Source of the DNA: GCA-2731375 sp964590195
GTDB taxonomy: Bacteria; Pseudomonadota; Alphaproteobacteria; GCA-2731375
Assembly: GCA_964590195.1 (NCBI GenBank)
Contig: CAZPWJ010000010.1
Location: forward strand, 1-64,000
DNA: 64,000 nt
Direction of reading: 5' to 3'
Below the pieces are notes generated by a model. It was not told the origin of the DNA and did no database searches. It saw only the letters and a list, made by a program, of their open reading frames with translations. The translations under genes and the position numbers were made by a program. This document shows, one piece after another, positions 34,216 through 43,297 of this stretch; position 1 is the first letter of the stretch, and each line of letters begins with the position of its first letter.

Positions 34216-34659
34216 ATGCAAGCCATGAAACATCTTGTATTCGCAATCGCGTTCCTTTTCCTCGGCGCTAGCGGTGCCGGGGCGGGAGATTCCGCCAAGC
34301 AAGTCACGCTCTATAAAACACCGCAATGCGGTTGTTGCGAAGGTTATGCCGATCATCTGCGCGACAGCGGCTTCAAGGTTACGGTGAAGGCGACGGACAG
34401 GCTTGGCGCGCTCAGTTCCAAGGCCGGCATAGCGCCGGACCTACAGGGCTGCCACACCATGTTTGTCGACGGCTATGTGGTCAGCGGCCATGTGCCGATC
34501 AACATCGTACAAAGGATGCTGGCCCAGCGCCCGGCCATCAAGGGCATCTCCTTACCCGGCATGCCGGTGGGCTCGCCTGGCATGCCAGGCCCCAAGGAAG
34601 AACCCTTCACCATTTACGAGATCAAGGACGGCCCGCCAAAGGTCTACGCGGTCGATTAG
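34216..34659 (+). CDS. DUF411 metal-binding exported protein
   Basis: 147 residues with a signal peptide (KHLVFAIAFLFLGASGAGAG) and a DUF411 domain: VTLYKTPQCGCCEGYADHL has the CGCC motif, and GCHTMFVDGYVVSGHVPINI follows. DUF411 proteins bind copper or other metals in the periplasm and often accompany copper resistance genes; none are nearby. AAGGC six bases before ATG at 34216 supports that start over 34225. It is divergent from the cyclase gene. Confidence 0.8.
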   Translation: MQAMKHLVFAIAFLFLGASGAGAGDSAKQVTLYKTPQCGCCEGYADHLRDSGFKVTVKATDRLGALSSKAGIAPDLQGCHTMFVDGYVVSGHVPINIVQRMLAQRPAIKGISLPGMPVGSPGMPGPKEEPFTIYEIKDGPPKVYAVD

Positions 34660-34681
34660 ACCCTGACGGACGCCATCTTGC

Positions 34682-36772
34682 CTAAGGCAGCTCGATGATG
34701 ATGTTGCCAAACTCATCCTGCTTGGCGCTTGCATCGGGCGGAACCAGGCAGGTGGCATCATATTCCTCGACAATCAGCGGTCCGGTGCGCACCGTAGCCA
34801 GATCATCGCGGGACAGCACCTGCGCCTCCAGCCAGCCGGTCTCGGGCCCGAAATAGGCCTGACGGCTGCCCGTTTCCGCCGCCGCCCGCGTGTCCATGCC
34901 CTTCAGGCGGTCGGGCACCGGGGGATGGTCCGGGATGGCCCGGCCGATCAATTGCGCGTTGACCAGCATCACGGGTTCCTCCGGACCGGCGCGGTGGCCA
35001 TAGGTGCGTTCATGCTCCTGGCCAAAGCGTTCCTCCAGCTCGGCGATTTTCTCGCTATCGAAATCGCCGCTCGGTGCCGGCACCGTCAGCTCGAAGATCT
35101 GCCCCTTGTAGTGCATGTTCGCGGTTCGGCGGATGTCGATCTGATCCACGCGGTAGCCGTCAGCCATCAGTTGCTCGCGGGCCTGAGCCTCCAGGCCGCC
35201 CCAGATTTCGTCCAGGGCGGCGGGTGTGGTATCGCGCAGCACCTGCATCATGGAGCGGGAATAATGATGCTCCACATCCGCATAAAGCAGCCCGAATGAT
35301 GAAAACAGGCCCGGGTGGGGCGGCACCACGATACGTTTCATGTCCAGGGCCTTGGCCATGCCGGCGGCAAACAGTGGTCCGTTGCCGCCAAAGGCAAACA
35401 AGCCATAGTCGCGGGGGTCCCGGCCCCGCTCGGACGAGATCGCCCGAATGGCCCGGATCATGTTTGAAATGACGATCTGATGGGCGCCGTATGCCGCATG
35501 GGCCAGATCCAGGCCCATGGGGGTGGCGATCCGTTCCTCGAACACCGCGCGGCTTTTGTCCGCCTGCAATTCCAATTCACCGCCGACCAGATAGTCCGGA
35601 TTCAAATAACCCAGGAGGACATTGGCATCGGTGACGGTCGGATCTTCGCCGCCCATGCCATAACAGACAGGGCCGGGCAGGGCGCCCGCGCTTTGCGGCC
35701 CGATCTGCATGGAGCCGCCGGCGTCGATCCAGACCAACGAGCCGCCGCCCGCCCCGACCTCGGCCAGATCAATGGCCGGTATTTTCAGGTGATAGCCCGC
35801 GCCGCTCATCAGGCGCGAGCCGATCATGATGCCGCCGCCCACCTGATAATCCAGGCTGCGGGTAAAATCGCCGTCTTCGATCAGGGACGCCTTGGCCGTG
35901 GTGCCGCCCATGTCAAAGGTAATGATGTCGGGCAGATCCAGCTTGCGTGCCAAGGCCTGGGCCCCAACCACGCCGCCGGCGGGACCGGATTCGATAATAT
36001 TTGCAGGCTTGCGCTCCGCCACATCGGCGTTGATCAGGCCGCCGTTGGATTGCATCAACAACAACGGTGCCTCAATCGCCGCGCCTTTCAGGCGGGCGCT
36101 CAACTGTTGCAGATACTGACTGACGATGGGCATGACATAGGCGTTGATCACCGTCGTCGATGTGCGCTGATACTCCGATATCTCGGGCAGCACATCGGCG
36201 GATATGCAATGCAGCAGGTCCGGTGCCAGGCGTTCGATCACCTCCTTAATGGCGCGCTCGTGCTCTCCATTGGCGTAGGAATTGATCAGGCAGACAGCGA
36301 TGGTCTCCACATTCTCGTCCAACAGCCGGCGTACCGCGCGTTCGACCTCGTCCAGGTCAAGGGGCACTTCCACCTCGCCCCGGTTGTTGACCCGCTCGCT
36401 CACGCCCAGGCGCAGGTAGCGCTCGGCCAGGGGTGGTGGTTTTTCCCAATGCAGGTCGTACAGCCGCGGCATGCGCAGGGTGCGGATTTCCAGCACGTCG
36501 CGAAAGCCTTCCGTGGTGATCAGGCCGGTCTTGGCGCCCTTGTGCTCCAGGATCGCGTTGGAGGCGACAGTGGTGCCGTGCAGCACCTCGTCGATCTGAT
36601 CCGCCGCCAAGCCCGCCGTGTCGAAGACACTGGACAGACCATCCACGATGGCCACTTCATATTCGCCCACGGTGGAGGGGACTTTCTTGGTATACAGCGT
36701 ACCGTCCTGGCCCAACAGGACCAGATCCGTGAAGGTGCCGCCGATGTCCGCGCCTACTCTGAACTTCGCCAT
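34682..36772 (-). CDS. Hydantoinase/oxoprolinase subunit A (HyuA type)
   Basis: 696 residues. ADIGGTFTDLVLLG is the N-terminal phosphate motif, ITFDMGGTTAKASLIEDGDF the second nucleotide motif near residue 290, and AFGGNGPLFAAGMAKALDM the third near 465. Paired with HyuB it forms an ATP-dependent hydantoinase, oxoprolinase or acetone-carboxylase-like enzyme. It starts 3 bp after the HyuB gene on the minus strand. This is a second, unfused relative of the 5-oxoprolinase at 3560. Confidence 0.85.
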   Translation of the reverse strand: MAKFRVGADIGGTFTDLVLLGQDGTLYTKKVPSTVGEYEVAIVDGLSSVFDTAGLAADQIDEVLHGTTVASNAILEHKGAKTGLITTEGFRDVLEIRTLRMPRLYDLHWEKPPPLAERYLRLGVSERVNNRGEVEVPLDLDEVERAVRRLLDENVETIAVCLINSYANGEHERAIKEVIERLAPDLLHCISADVLPEISEYQRTSTTVINAYVMPIVSQYLQQLSARLKGAAIEAPLLLMQSNGGLINADVAERKPANIIESGPAGGVVGAQALARKLDLPDIITFDMGGTTAKASLIEDGDFTRSLDYQVGGGIMIGSRLMSGAGYHLKIPAIDLAEVGAGGGSLVWIDAGGSMQIGPQSAGALPGPVCYGMGGEDPTVTDANVLLGYLNPDYLVGGELELQADKSRAVFEERIATPMGLDLAHAAYGAHQIVISNMIRAIRAISSERGRDPRDYGLFAFGGNGPLFAAGMAKALDMKRIVVPPHPGLFSSFGLLYADVEHHYSRSMMQVLRDTTPAALDEIWGGLEAQAREQLMADGYRVDQIDIRRTANMHYKGQIFELTVPAPSGDFDSEKIAELEERFGQEHERTYGHRAGPEEPVMLVNAQLIGRAIPDHPPVPDRLKGMDTRAAAETGSRQAYFGPETGWLEAQVLSRDDLATVRTGPLIVEEYDATCLVPPDASAKQDEFGNIIIELP

Positions 36773-36775
36773 GAT

Positions 36776-38563
36776 CTACGCACCCTCCACGGATGTGGGT
36801 TCCTGCCACATGACCTTTGGTTGCTCGCCGCTTCTGCCCGCGCGCAAGGCCGCCCGTTGAGTCTCCGTCGCCGCCGCATCGACGCACCAACTGTTGGTAT
36901 CGACCACCACGCCGTAATCGGCGAAGGCGGCACCTGGGCTGACCAGTTCGTTGCGTACGTCGACAAGAACCTTGTCCGGGTCGCGCTCCAACGGATCACC
37001 CCAGCCGCCGCCGCCGGCCAGGTCATGACGGAACACCGTGCCGTGGCCGATGTTCATGGTGATCTTGGATTCCAGGGGGCGGTTTTCGCCATCCGGGTTC
37101 AGACTGTTGGCCGATGCCTTGCCGGGATAGCCGCCGTACAGGCCGTAGGGGCGAAAGTCGCGCCGGTCAGAGCGGACCTGCAAAATGGCTTCTTTCTCCA
37201 GAAAACGGTAATCCTTGCGGAACGGCGCCCCGCCCCGGTATTTGCCCGGCCCGGCCCGGTCAGGGACGAACTCATAACGCAAAATCTGCATGGGCTGTTC
37301 GGTCTCGATCACCTCGATGGATTGCGAGGCCATGTTGGCGAACATGTTGGAATTGCCTTGCAGGCCGTCCGCCCAGGGCCGCCCGCCATGGGTGCCGCAG
37401 GAAAAATCAACGTAGATATAGGGCTGACGCTGGTCATCGTAGCCGCCGATGGAGACACCGGTATTGCCGCCGTCGGATGCGGCGCAGACCCGGTCGGGCA
37501 GCATCATGGCCAGGGCGCCGAACATGCAATCACCCATGCGGAAACCAGTCAGGCCGCGGGCAGCACAGGCCGCGGGCAGCACCATGTTGGTAATGGTGGC
37601 GGGCGGTGCGATCACCTTGATGACCCGGAAGACGCCCTCGTTGGAGGGAATGTTCAGCGGCAGGATACAGCGGATGGCGCCCACGGAATGGGCCACGGTA
37701 AAGGAAAGCGAGCTGTTGATGGCGCCCTTGACCTGGGGCGAACTGCCGGTCCAGTCCACGGTCATCTCGTCGCCGGACTTGGTGATGGTGACGAACAGGC
37801 GGATCGGTTGCTTCAGATCAATACCGTCATCGTCGATCCAGTCCTCGAAGCTCCATTCGCCATCGGGCAATTCGGCCACCGCCGCGCGGGTCAGGCGCTC
37901 GGCATAGTCGATCACCTCTTCCATATACAGCGCCACCTTGTCGGCGCCGTACCGGCGCAACAGGTCGCCGAATTGCGTCTCGGCGATATGGCAGGCCGCC
38001 AGTTGCGCCCGTAGATCGCCCATCACTTGGATCGGTATGCGTACGTTTTTCTCGATCAGGGACCACATGGTCTCGTTGCGCACGCCCTTGTCGAACAGCT
38101 TCAGGGGCGGGATGCGCAGGCCTTCCTGATAGATCTCGGTGGAGTCGGAGGCGTTCGAGCCGGGCACCCGCCCGCCCACGTCGGAATGGTGGCTGATGGT
38201 GGCGGCGAAGGCGACGCGGCGGTCGCCATCGAACAAGGGCTGAAAGATAAAGATGTCCGGCAGATGCATGCCGCCATCAAAAGGATCGTTCATGATGAAC
38301 ATATCGCCCGGATGGATATCGCCGGCGAAGCGTTCCACCACCACCGCCAGGGCGGCGGGGATGGAGCCGAGATGTCCCGGCAGGGTCAGGCCCTGGGCCA
38401 CCATCTTGCCGTCCGCATCCGCCAGGGCGGTGGAGAAATCCATATTGTCGCGCAGCACGCCCGAATAGGTGGTGCGGCAAACGGTCACCGCCATCTCGTC
38501 GCCGATGGCGAATATGGCGTTCTTGAACAGCTCGAACTCAATCGGATCTTCGATTTTGGCCAT
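36776..38563 (-). CDS. Hydantoinase/oxoprolinase subunit B (HyuB type)
   Basis: 595 residues: FELFKNAIFAIGDEMAVTV at the start, LTLPGHLGSIPAALAVVVER, MNDPFDGGMHLPDIFIFQPL, TISHHSDVGGRVPGSNASDS, and a C-terminal GGGGWGDPLERDP loop. It pairs with HyuA just downstream. ATG at 38563 is chosen over 38581, since homology starts with AKIEDPIEF. Likely substrates are hydantoins or cyclic amides. Confidence 0.85.
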   Translation of the reverse strand: MAKIEDPIEFELFKNAIFAIGDEMAVTVCRTTYSGVLRDNMDFSTALADADGKMVAQGLTLPGHLGSIPAALAVVVERFAGDIHPGDMFIMNDPFDGGMHLPDIFIFQPLFDGDRRVAFAATISHHSDVGGRVPGSNASDSTEIYQEGLRIPPLKLFDKGVRNETMWSLIEKNVRIPIQVMGDLRAQLAACHIAETQFGDLLRRYGADKVALYMEEVIDYAERLTRAAVAELPDGEWSFEDWIDDDGIDLKQPIRLFVTITKSGDEMTVDWTGSSPQVKGAINSSLSFTVAHSVGAIRCILPLNIPSNEGVFRVIKVIAPPATITNMVLPAACAARGLTGFRMGDCMFGALAMMLPDRVCAASDGGNTGVSIGGYDDQRQPYIYVDFSCGTHGGRPWADGLQGNSNMFANMASQSIEVIETEQPMQILRYEFVPDRAGPGKYRGGAPFRKDYRFLEKEAILQVRSDRRDFRPYGLYGGYPGKASANSLNPDGENRPLESKITMNIGHGTVFRHDLAGGGGWGDPLERDPDKVLVDVRNELVSPGAAFADYGVVVDTNSWCVDAAATETQRAALRAGRSGEQPKVMWQEPTSVEGA

Positions 38564-38651
38564 TGTGCGGGAATTCCTCATATGACGTTTGCCTTAACTT
38601 TGCCGGGCCAGCGGCATTCCGTCCAGTCTGAATGTCGGCTACCCTATCCAG

Positions 38652-39587
38652 ATGAGCAAACCAATTGTCCTCTATGAAAACATGCGAACGGTGGTTTACG
38701 TGCCGTTCTATCTGGCCGTGGTTCGCGGCGACTGGGCCGCCGAAGGCATCGATGTCTCGGTACAAACCTCGCCCAACACGCCTGAAACCGCCCAGGGCCT
38801 GATCGATGGCCGGGCCGATGTCTCCTGGGGCGGGCCCATGCGGGTGATGCTGCATCATGACAGGGACCGGGACTGCCCCCTGGTCTGTTTCGCCCAGATC
38901 GTGGCCCGCGATCCATCGATCCTGGTCGGGCGGGAACCGAACGAGCGTTTCCGCTTCGCTGATCTGGCGGGCCTGCGGGTCGGCGCCATGACCGAGGTGC
39001 CGACGCCCTGGATGACCCTGCAGGACGACATACGCCGCGCCGGCGTTGACCTGGACAGCATTCATTGGGTGAAGGATCAAAGCATGGCCGAATGCGCCGC
39101 CGCCTTCCGCGCCGGTGAACTGGACGTGGTGCATATTTTCGAGCCCCACGCGGATGCCTTGGTGCAAGAGGGCAACGGCCACATCTGGCACCGCGGCGCC
39201 CAGCGCGGCGACAGCGCATGGACCTCGTTCTACACCACCCAGGCCTTTACCCAAGCCCAGCCGGGCACCTGCCGGGCCCTGGTGCGCGGTATCGAACGGG
39301 CCCTGGCGGTTCTGCACGGCGAAAGCGCAGAGGAAATCGCCACACAAGTGATCGATTACTTCCCCGGTCTGAGCATCGAGGCCCTGGCCCGCATGATCCA
39401 TGGCTACCGCGCCTCGGGCCTGTGGGTACGCACGACAGAGCTGCCGGCCGAGGCCTTCGTGCGCCTGAAGTCCGCCATGATATCAGGCGGTTTGATCAGC
39501 TATGATGCGCCCTATGACAGGCTTATCGTGACAGACTTGCCGGATCAGGGCGGATGGCCTAATGATCGGCCAAAGTCACATTCTTAA
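38652..39587 (+). CDS. NMT1/THI5-like binding protein without a signal peptide
   Basis: 311 residues with the periplasmic-binding fold of the NMT1/SsuA group: YENMRTVVYVPFYLAVVRGD at the start, then TAQGLIDGRADVSWGGPMRV and LAGLRVGAMTEVPTPW. Other members have an export signal and sit beside ABC permease genes; here the frame before ATG 38652 is closed by a TAA at 38595, there is no hydrophobic leader, and no permease or ATPase is nearby. It may bind or process its ligand in the cytoplasm, as THI5 does. It is divergent from hyuBA and 14 bp before the aldehyde dehydrogenase. Confidence 0.65.
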   Translation: MSKPIVLYENMRTVVYVPFYLAVVRGDWAAEGIDVSVQTSPNTPETAQGLIDGRADVSWGGPMRVMLHHDRDRDCPLVCFAQIVARDPSILVGREPNERFRFADLAGLRVGAMTEVPTPWMTLQDDIRRAGVDLDSIHWVKDQSMAECAAAFRAGELDVVHIFEPHADALVQEGNGHIWHRGAQRGDSAWTSFYTTQAFTQAQPGTCRALVRGIERALAVLHGESAEEIATQVIDYFPGLSIEALARMIHGYRASGLWVRTTELPAEAFVRLKSAMISGGLISYDAPYDRLIVTDLPDQGGWPNDRPKSHS

Positions 39588-39601
39588 GAGCAGGATACGC
39601 C

Positions 39602-41026
39602 ATGTATATCAACGGCAACTGGGCCACCGCCGCCGACGCGGAATTCGAAATCCTCAACCCGGCCACGGGCGCCGTGATCCAATCCCTGCCCGATGGTGGC
39701 GGCGAGGCCGCGCGGGCGGCCATCGACGCTGCGGCCGAGGCGTTCAAGACATGGCGCGCCACCACGCCGTACCAGCGGGCGGAATTCCTCATGCGGGCCC
39801 ATGCCCTGATGTTGGAGCGCCAGGAGGATCTGGCCAAGGTGATGACGGCGGAACAAGGCAAGCCCCTGCGGGCCGCCATGACGGAAGTGAAATACGCATC
39901 CGATTTCCTGCAGTGGTTCGCCGAGGAAGGCAAACGGGTCTATGGCGAGATCATTCCCTCGGCTCGCGCCGATCAGCGCTTTCACGTGCTGCACCAGCCC
40001 GTGGGCGTGGTCGCGGCCATTACGCCGTGGAATTATCCCATATCCATGATCACCCGAAAGCTGGGCCCGGCCCTGGCCGCCGGTTGCACCGTGGTCCTGA
40101 AACCGGCGGAGGCAACGCCCCTGACGGCGGTGGAAACCTTCAAGATTTTCGAGGATGCGGGCTTCCCAGCTGGCGTGGTCAATCTGGTCACCGGCGCCGA
40201 TCCCAAACCCATTGGCGATGAATTCACCACCAATCCCAAAGTGGCCAAGCTGACCTTCACCGGCTCCACCGCCGTGGGCAAGATGCTGGCCGGCAAGGCC
40301 GCCGCCAACATGAAGCGCGTGAGCTGCGAACTGGGCGGCCATGCGCCGTTTATCGTATTGAAGGATGCCGATCCGGTACATGCGGCCAAGGGCCTGCAAC
40401 TGGTGAAATTCCTCAACACCGGCCAGGCCTGCATCAGCCCGAACCGGGTCTTTGTCCATCGCGACGTATTGGCGCCTTTCCTGGAAACCTTTGCTGGCCG
40501 GGTCGGCGGCATGAAGGCGGGCAACGGCATGGAACAGGGCGTCACCATTGGCCCCCTGGTCAACGAAGCAGCCGTGGCCAAGGTGGAGAACCAGGTCAAG
40601 GACGCGGTCGCCAAGGGCGCCGAGGTTCTGTGCGGCGGTGAACGCCTGACGGATGGCGACCTGGGACAGGGCCATTTCTTCGCGCCAACCGTGTTGAACA
40701 ATGTCACCCCCGATATGCTGATCTATCGCGAGGAAACTTTTGGTCCCGTCGCCGCCGTGGTGCCCTTTGATGACGACGACGACGTCCTGGCCATGGCCAA
40801 CGACACCCATTACGGCCTGGCGGCGTATGTCTACAGCCAGAACCTGACCCAGGCCATGCGCCTGTTCGAGGGCCTGGAATTCGGCATCATCGGCATCAAC
40901 GACATCAATCCAGCCTCCGCCGCCGCGCCGTTTGGCGGCATGAAAGACAGCGGCCTGGGCCGGGAAGGCAGCCGCGAAGGCATTCAGGAATATCTGGAAA
41001 CCAAGGTCGGCGGCTTCAGTATCTAG
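39602..41026 (+). CDS. NAD(P)-dependent aldehyde dehydrogenase, succinate-semialdehyde type
   Basis: 474 residues. Cofactor and active-site motifs: TPWNYPISMITRKLGPALAA, FTGSTAVGKMLAG, glutamate in CELGGHAPFIV and catalytic Cys in NTGQACISPNRVFVH, then EETFGPVAAVVPF. The ELGGHAPFIV form is typical of GabD-like succinate-semialdehyde dehydrogenases. It may oxidise succinate semialdehyde from GABA; the class III aminotransferase at 45156 could supply it, but that is inference. Confidence 0.85.
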   Translation: MYINGNWATAADAEFEILNPATGAVIQSLPDGGGEAARAAIDAAAEAFKTWRATTPYQRAEFLMRAHALMLERQEDLAKVMTAEQGKPLRAAMTEVKYASDFLQWFAEEGKRVYGEIIPSARADQRFHVLHQPVGVVAAITPWNYPISMITRKLGPALAAGCTVVLKPAEATPLTAVETFKIFEDAGFPAGVVNLVTGADPKPIGDEFTTNPKVAKLTFTGSTAVGKMLAGKAAANMKRVSCELGGHAPFIVLKDADPVHAAKGLQLVKFLNTGQACISPNRVFVHRDVLAPFLETFAGRVGGMKAGNGMEQGVTIGPLVNEAAVAKVENQVKDAVAKGAEVLCGGERLTDGDLGQGHFFAPTVLNNVTPDMLIYREETFGPVAAVVPFDDDDDVLAMANDTHYGLAAYVYSQNLTQAMRLFEGLEFGIIGINDINPASAAAPFGGMKDSGLGREGSREGIQEYLETKVGGFSI

Positions 41027-41061
41027 CGCAATTTTCCGACAGAATGTGATATGGTCCGGTT

Positions 41062-41283
41062 ATGACAAAACTTCTTGATAAAGCAGTCGAACACATTCGC
41101 ACCATGTCGCCTGAGCGGCAGGACGAGGCGGCTGAAATTTTGTTGGGTTTTTCCGAGCGGGACCTTGGGACGGTAAAATTGTCCGATGATCAAGTCGCGG
41201 AAGTGCGGCGGCGGCTGAAGGAGCCCGCCGTCTATGCAACGGACGAGCAGGTGGCGGCGCTGTTTCAGAAAATGGGTGCATGA
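41062..41283 (+). CDS. Antitoxin of a type II toxin-antitoxin pair
   Basis: 73 residues, mostly helical and acidic/basic (TMSPERQDEAAEILLGFSER), with no recognised DNA-binding motif. It overlaps the downstream RelE/ParE-type toxin by 4 bp (ATGA), the usual antitoxin-first arrangement. Identity as antitoxin comes from this context. It is 35 bp after the aldehyde dehydrogenase gene. Confidence 0.65.
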   Translation: MTKLLDKAVEHIRTMSPERQDEAAEILLGFSERDLGTVKLSDDQVAEVRRRLKEPAVYATDEQVAALFQKMGA

Positions 41284-41555
41284 GGGAAATTCGGTATCGG
41301 CTCACCGCCCTCGCCGATCTTGCTCATATTCACGCCCACATCGGCGAGGATGATCCGAACGCTGCGGCATCAGTTGTGCGGCGCATTCGGGGCGCGGCGA
41401 AGCGTCTGGAACTGTTTCCAAATTCCGGACGCATTGGCACCGTGCTGGATACATTTGAACTGGTTATACCCGGCCTTCCATACATCGCGGTCTATCTTTT
41501 CAATGACGATGTGATCGATATCGTCGCGGTATTTCATTCATCTCAAGATGGCTGA
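41280..41555 (+). CDS. RelE/ParE-family toxin
   Basis: 91 residues with the ParE-like pattern: EIRYRLTALADLAHIHAHIG at the start, ASVVRRIRGAAKRLELFPN, GRIGTVLDTFELVIPGLPYI, and IDIVAVFHSSQDG at the end. Members act on DNA gyrase or on ribosome-bound mRNA; the target is unknown. It is translationally coupled to the antitoxin and converges with the next gene. Confidence 0.75.
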   Translation: MREIRYRLTALADLAHIHAHIGEDDPNAAASVVRRIRGAAKRLELFPNSGRIGTVLDTFELVIPGLPYIAVYLFNDDVIDIVAVFHSSQDG

Positions 41556-41566
41556 ATGATGGCCGC

Positions 41567-42541
41567 CTAAATCACCTGATTGTACAACTCCTCCTCACCT
41601 CGGCTAAGGCGGTTCAGGTTTTCCAGCAGGATGTCGATGACGTTGTCTTCGTACTTGGTGGTCTCGCCGCCGGTGTGCGGCGTCAGGATGACATTTTCCA
41701 GGGACCACAGGGCCGAGTCCGGACCCAAGGGCTCGGGCACGGTGACGTCGATGCCGGCGCCTGCGATGCCGCCCCCATTGCTACCTTGGCGCAGGGCTTC
41801 GACCAACGCCGCCTCGTCGACGCAGCCGCCGCGCGCCACGTTGATCAGATAGGACGACGGCTTCATCGCCCCGAGGGCCGCGCCGTCGATGACGTTGCGG
41901 GTTTCTTCCGTCAACGGACAGGTCAGCACGGTGACGTCGGCCCGGGGCAAGAGATCCACCAGGGCCTCGGACGGATGCAACTCGTCCACATATTCGTTGG
42001 GCGCCGAAACATCCCGTTTCAGGCCGATCACGGTCATATCGAAAGCCTTGGCCAGCCGCGCCAGACGGCTGCCGATCTTACCCAGGCCGAAAATTACCAT
42101 GGTCTTGCCGGGCAGTTCGTCCTCGCGCTTCGCCAAATCCGAAATCATGCCCCGCCAAATACCCTGGCGCTGGTTGTCCCGGCCGGTGTGGATCTGCCGG
42201 GTCAGGGCCAGCAGCAGCGCCATGGCATGATCGCTGACCCCATTGACATTGATGCCGCTGGCGTGCGCCAGGCGTACGCCCTTGGCGCGCACCGCATCCA
42301 GATCGAACATGTCATAGCCGGCGCCGCAAACCTGGGCAAAGCGCAGTTTGTCGGCATGGGGCAACAGGGCATTGTCCCAATAGCCCGAGACGACAATGAC
42401 GTCGCCCTCGCCAATGCGGACGCGCAGGTCCTCGCGGGTCCAGGTTTGAAAATGCTTGATGCCGGTCTGGCGCAGATCGAACAGGGTCGACAGCTGATAG
42501 GCGGGATGGGCGAAATGGATGGTGATGTCTTTTAGGTTCAT
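41567..42541 (-). CDS. D-2-hydroxyacid dehydrogenase, second copy
   Basis: 324 residues. Rossmann motif FGLGKIGSRLARLAKAFD near residue 147, LTCPLTEETRNVIDGAALGA, INVARGGCVDEAALVEALR with the arginine, the glutamate in TVPEPLGPD, and the catalytic histidine in LTPHTGGETTKYED. It reduces a 2-keto acid with NAD(P)H; glyoxylate or hydroxypyruvate would suit the region. It is unlike the first copy at 586 in the active-site loop. It is 4 bp downstream of the next gene on the same strand. Confidence 0.85.
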   Translation of the reverse strand: MNLKDITIHFAHPAYQLSTLFDLRQTGIKHFQTWTREDLRVRIGEGDVIVVSGYWDNALLPHADKLRFAQVCGAGYDMFDLDAVRAKGVRLAHASGINVNGVSDHAMALLLALTRQIHTGRDNQRQGIWRGMISDLAKREDELPGKTMVIFGLGKIGSRLARLAKAFDMTVIGLKRDVSAPNEYVDELHPSEALVDLLPRADVTVLTCPLTEETRNVIDGAALGAMKPSSYLINVARGGCVDEAALVEALRQGSNGGGIAGAGIDVTVPEPLGPDSALWSLENVILTPHTGGETTKYEDNVIDILLENLNRLSRGEEELYNQVI

Positions 42542-42545
42542 GAGC

Positions 42546-43175
42546 TCAAAATATCGGTAGGGCCGGATAGGCGATGGTGGCGGTGATGTATTGGTTGCGG
42601 TCCTGGAAGCGCTGCATGGAGGGGGCCGATTCAGCGACGGGATTGTTCCACCACCGTGACGCTTCCCAAACAGACAGATCGGCGTAGCGGGTCAACAGCA
42701 AGGTCTTGCTATCTGGTGCGGCAACCTCGCGGCTGCGGAAAAAGCCGCAGATGTTGACGTCGAAGACCTCTTCCATGTTCGGCCAGGCGGCCTCGGACAG
42801 ATCGCAAAACGGCTGCCAGTCCGCCGCCGGTACGTCGAACCAGCGAAAGACATAGACACCTTCAAAGGTTGGCGCCGCATCATCGGTGGGGCGCACCGTG
42901 GCGTCCATCATATGGCGGTCGGAACCCGTAACCGGCCCGCCCGACAGCATATGGGCGGGAGGTACCGAGCGGGCCGTGGGCTCGTCCGGCCAGGCGGTGA
43001 TGGCAAGGCCTTCATCGCGGGCCAGGCCCAGACCCACCAGACTGCGCCAACAGCCGAACAGCTTGCCGCCATGGGCCTGTGCCCGCTCGGCAAAGACCGC
43101 TCGGACCGCATCCGCATCGGTCTGCAAGGCCCGTTGCTTGGTGTCGTAGCGGCAATATTCGAATGTCTTGAACAT
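42546..43175 (-). CDS. Conserved hypothetical protein, possibly dimeric alpha-beta barrel
   Basis: 209 residues with two similar halves: EYCRYDTKQRALQTDADAVR in the first and PTFEGVYVFRWFDVPAADWQ with PNMEEVFDVNICGFFRSRE in the second. The spacing resembles NIPSNAP/EthD-like dimeric ferredoxin folds, but I see no definitive motif. It is cotranscribed with the dehydrogenase at 41567 and divergent from the HpaB-type gene. Confidence 0.45.
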   Translation of the reverse strand: MFKTFEYCRYDTKQRALQTDADAVRAVFAERAQAHGGKLFGCWRSLVGLGLARDEGLAITAWPDEPTARSVPPAHMLSGGPVTGSDRHMMDATVRPTDDAAPTFEGVYVFRWFDVPAADWQPFCDLSEAAWPNMEEVFDVNICGFFRSREVAAPDSKTLLLTRYADLSVWEASRWWNNPVAESAPSMQRFQDRNQYITATIAYPALPIF

Positions 43176-43297
43176 CCGTCCTAGCTCTCCCGGTATTTAT
43201 GGATATGCTCGGTAGCCAGTCCCGCTGGTTCAGCACATCCATGGGGTGTTGGTTTGGGGCGACTATAGCGCCTTTTGGGAGGAAATGGGGGAAAGCC

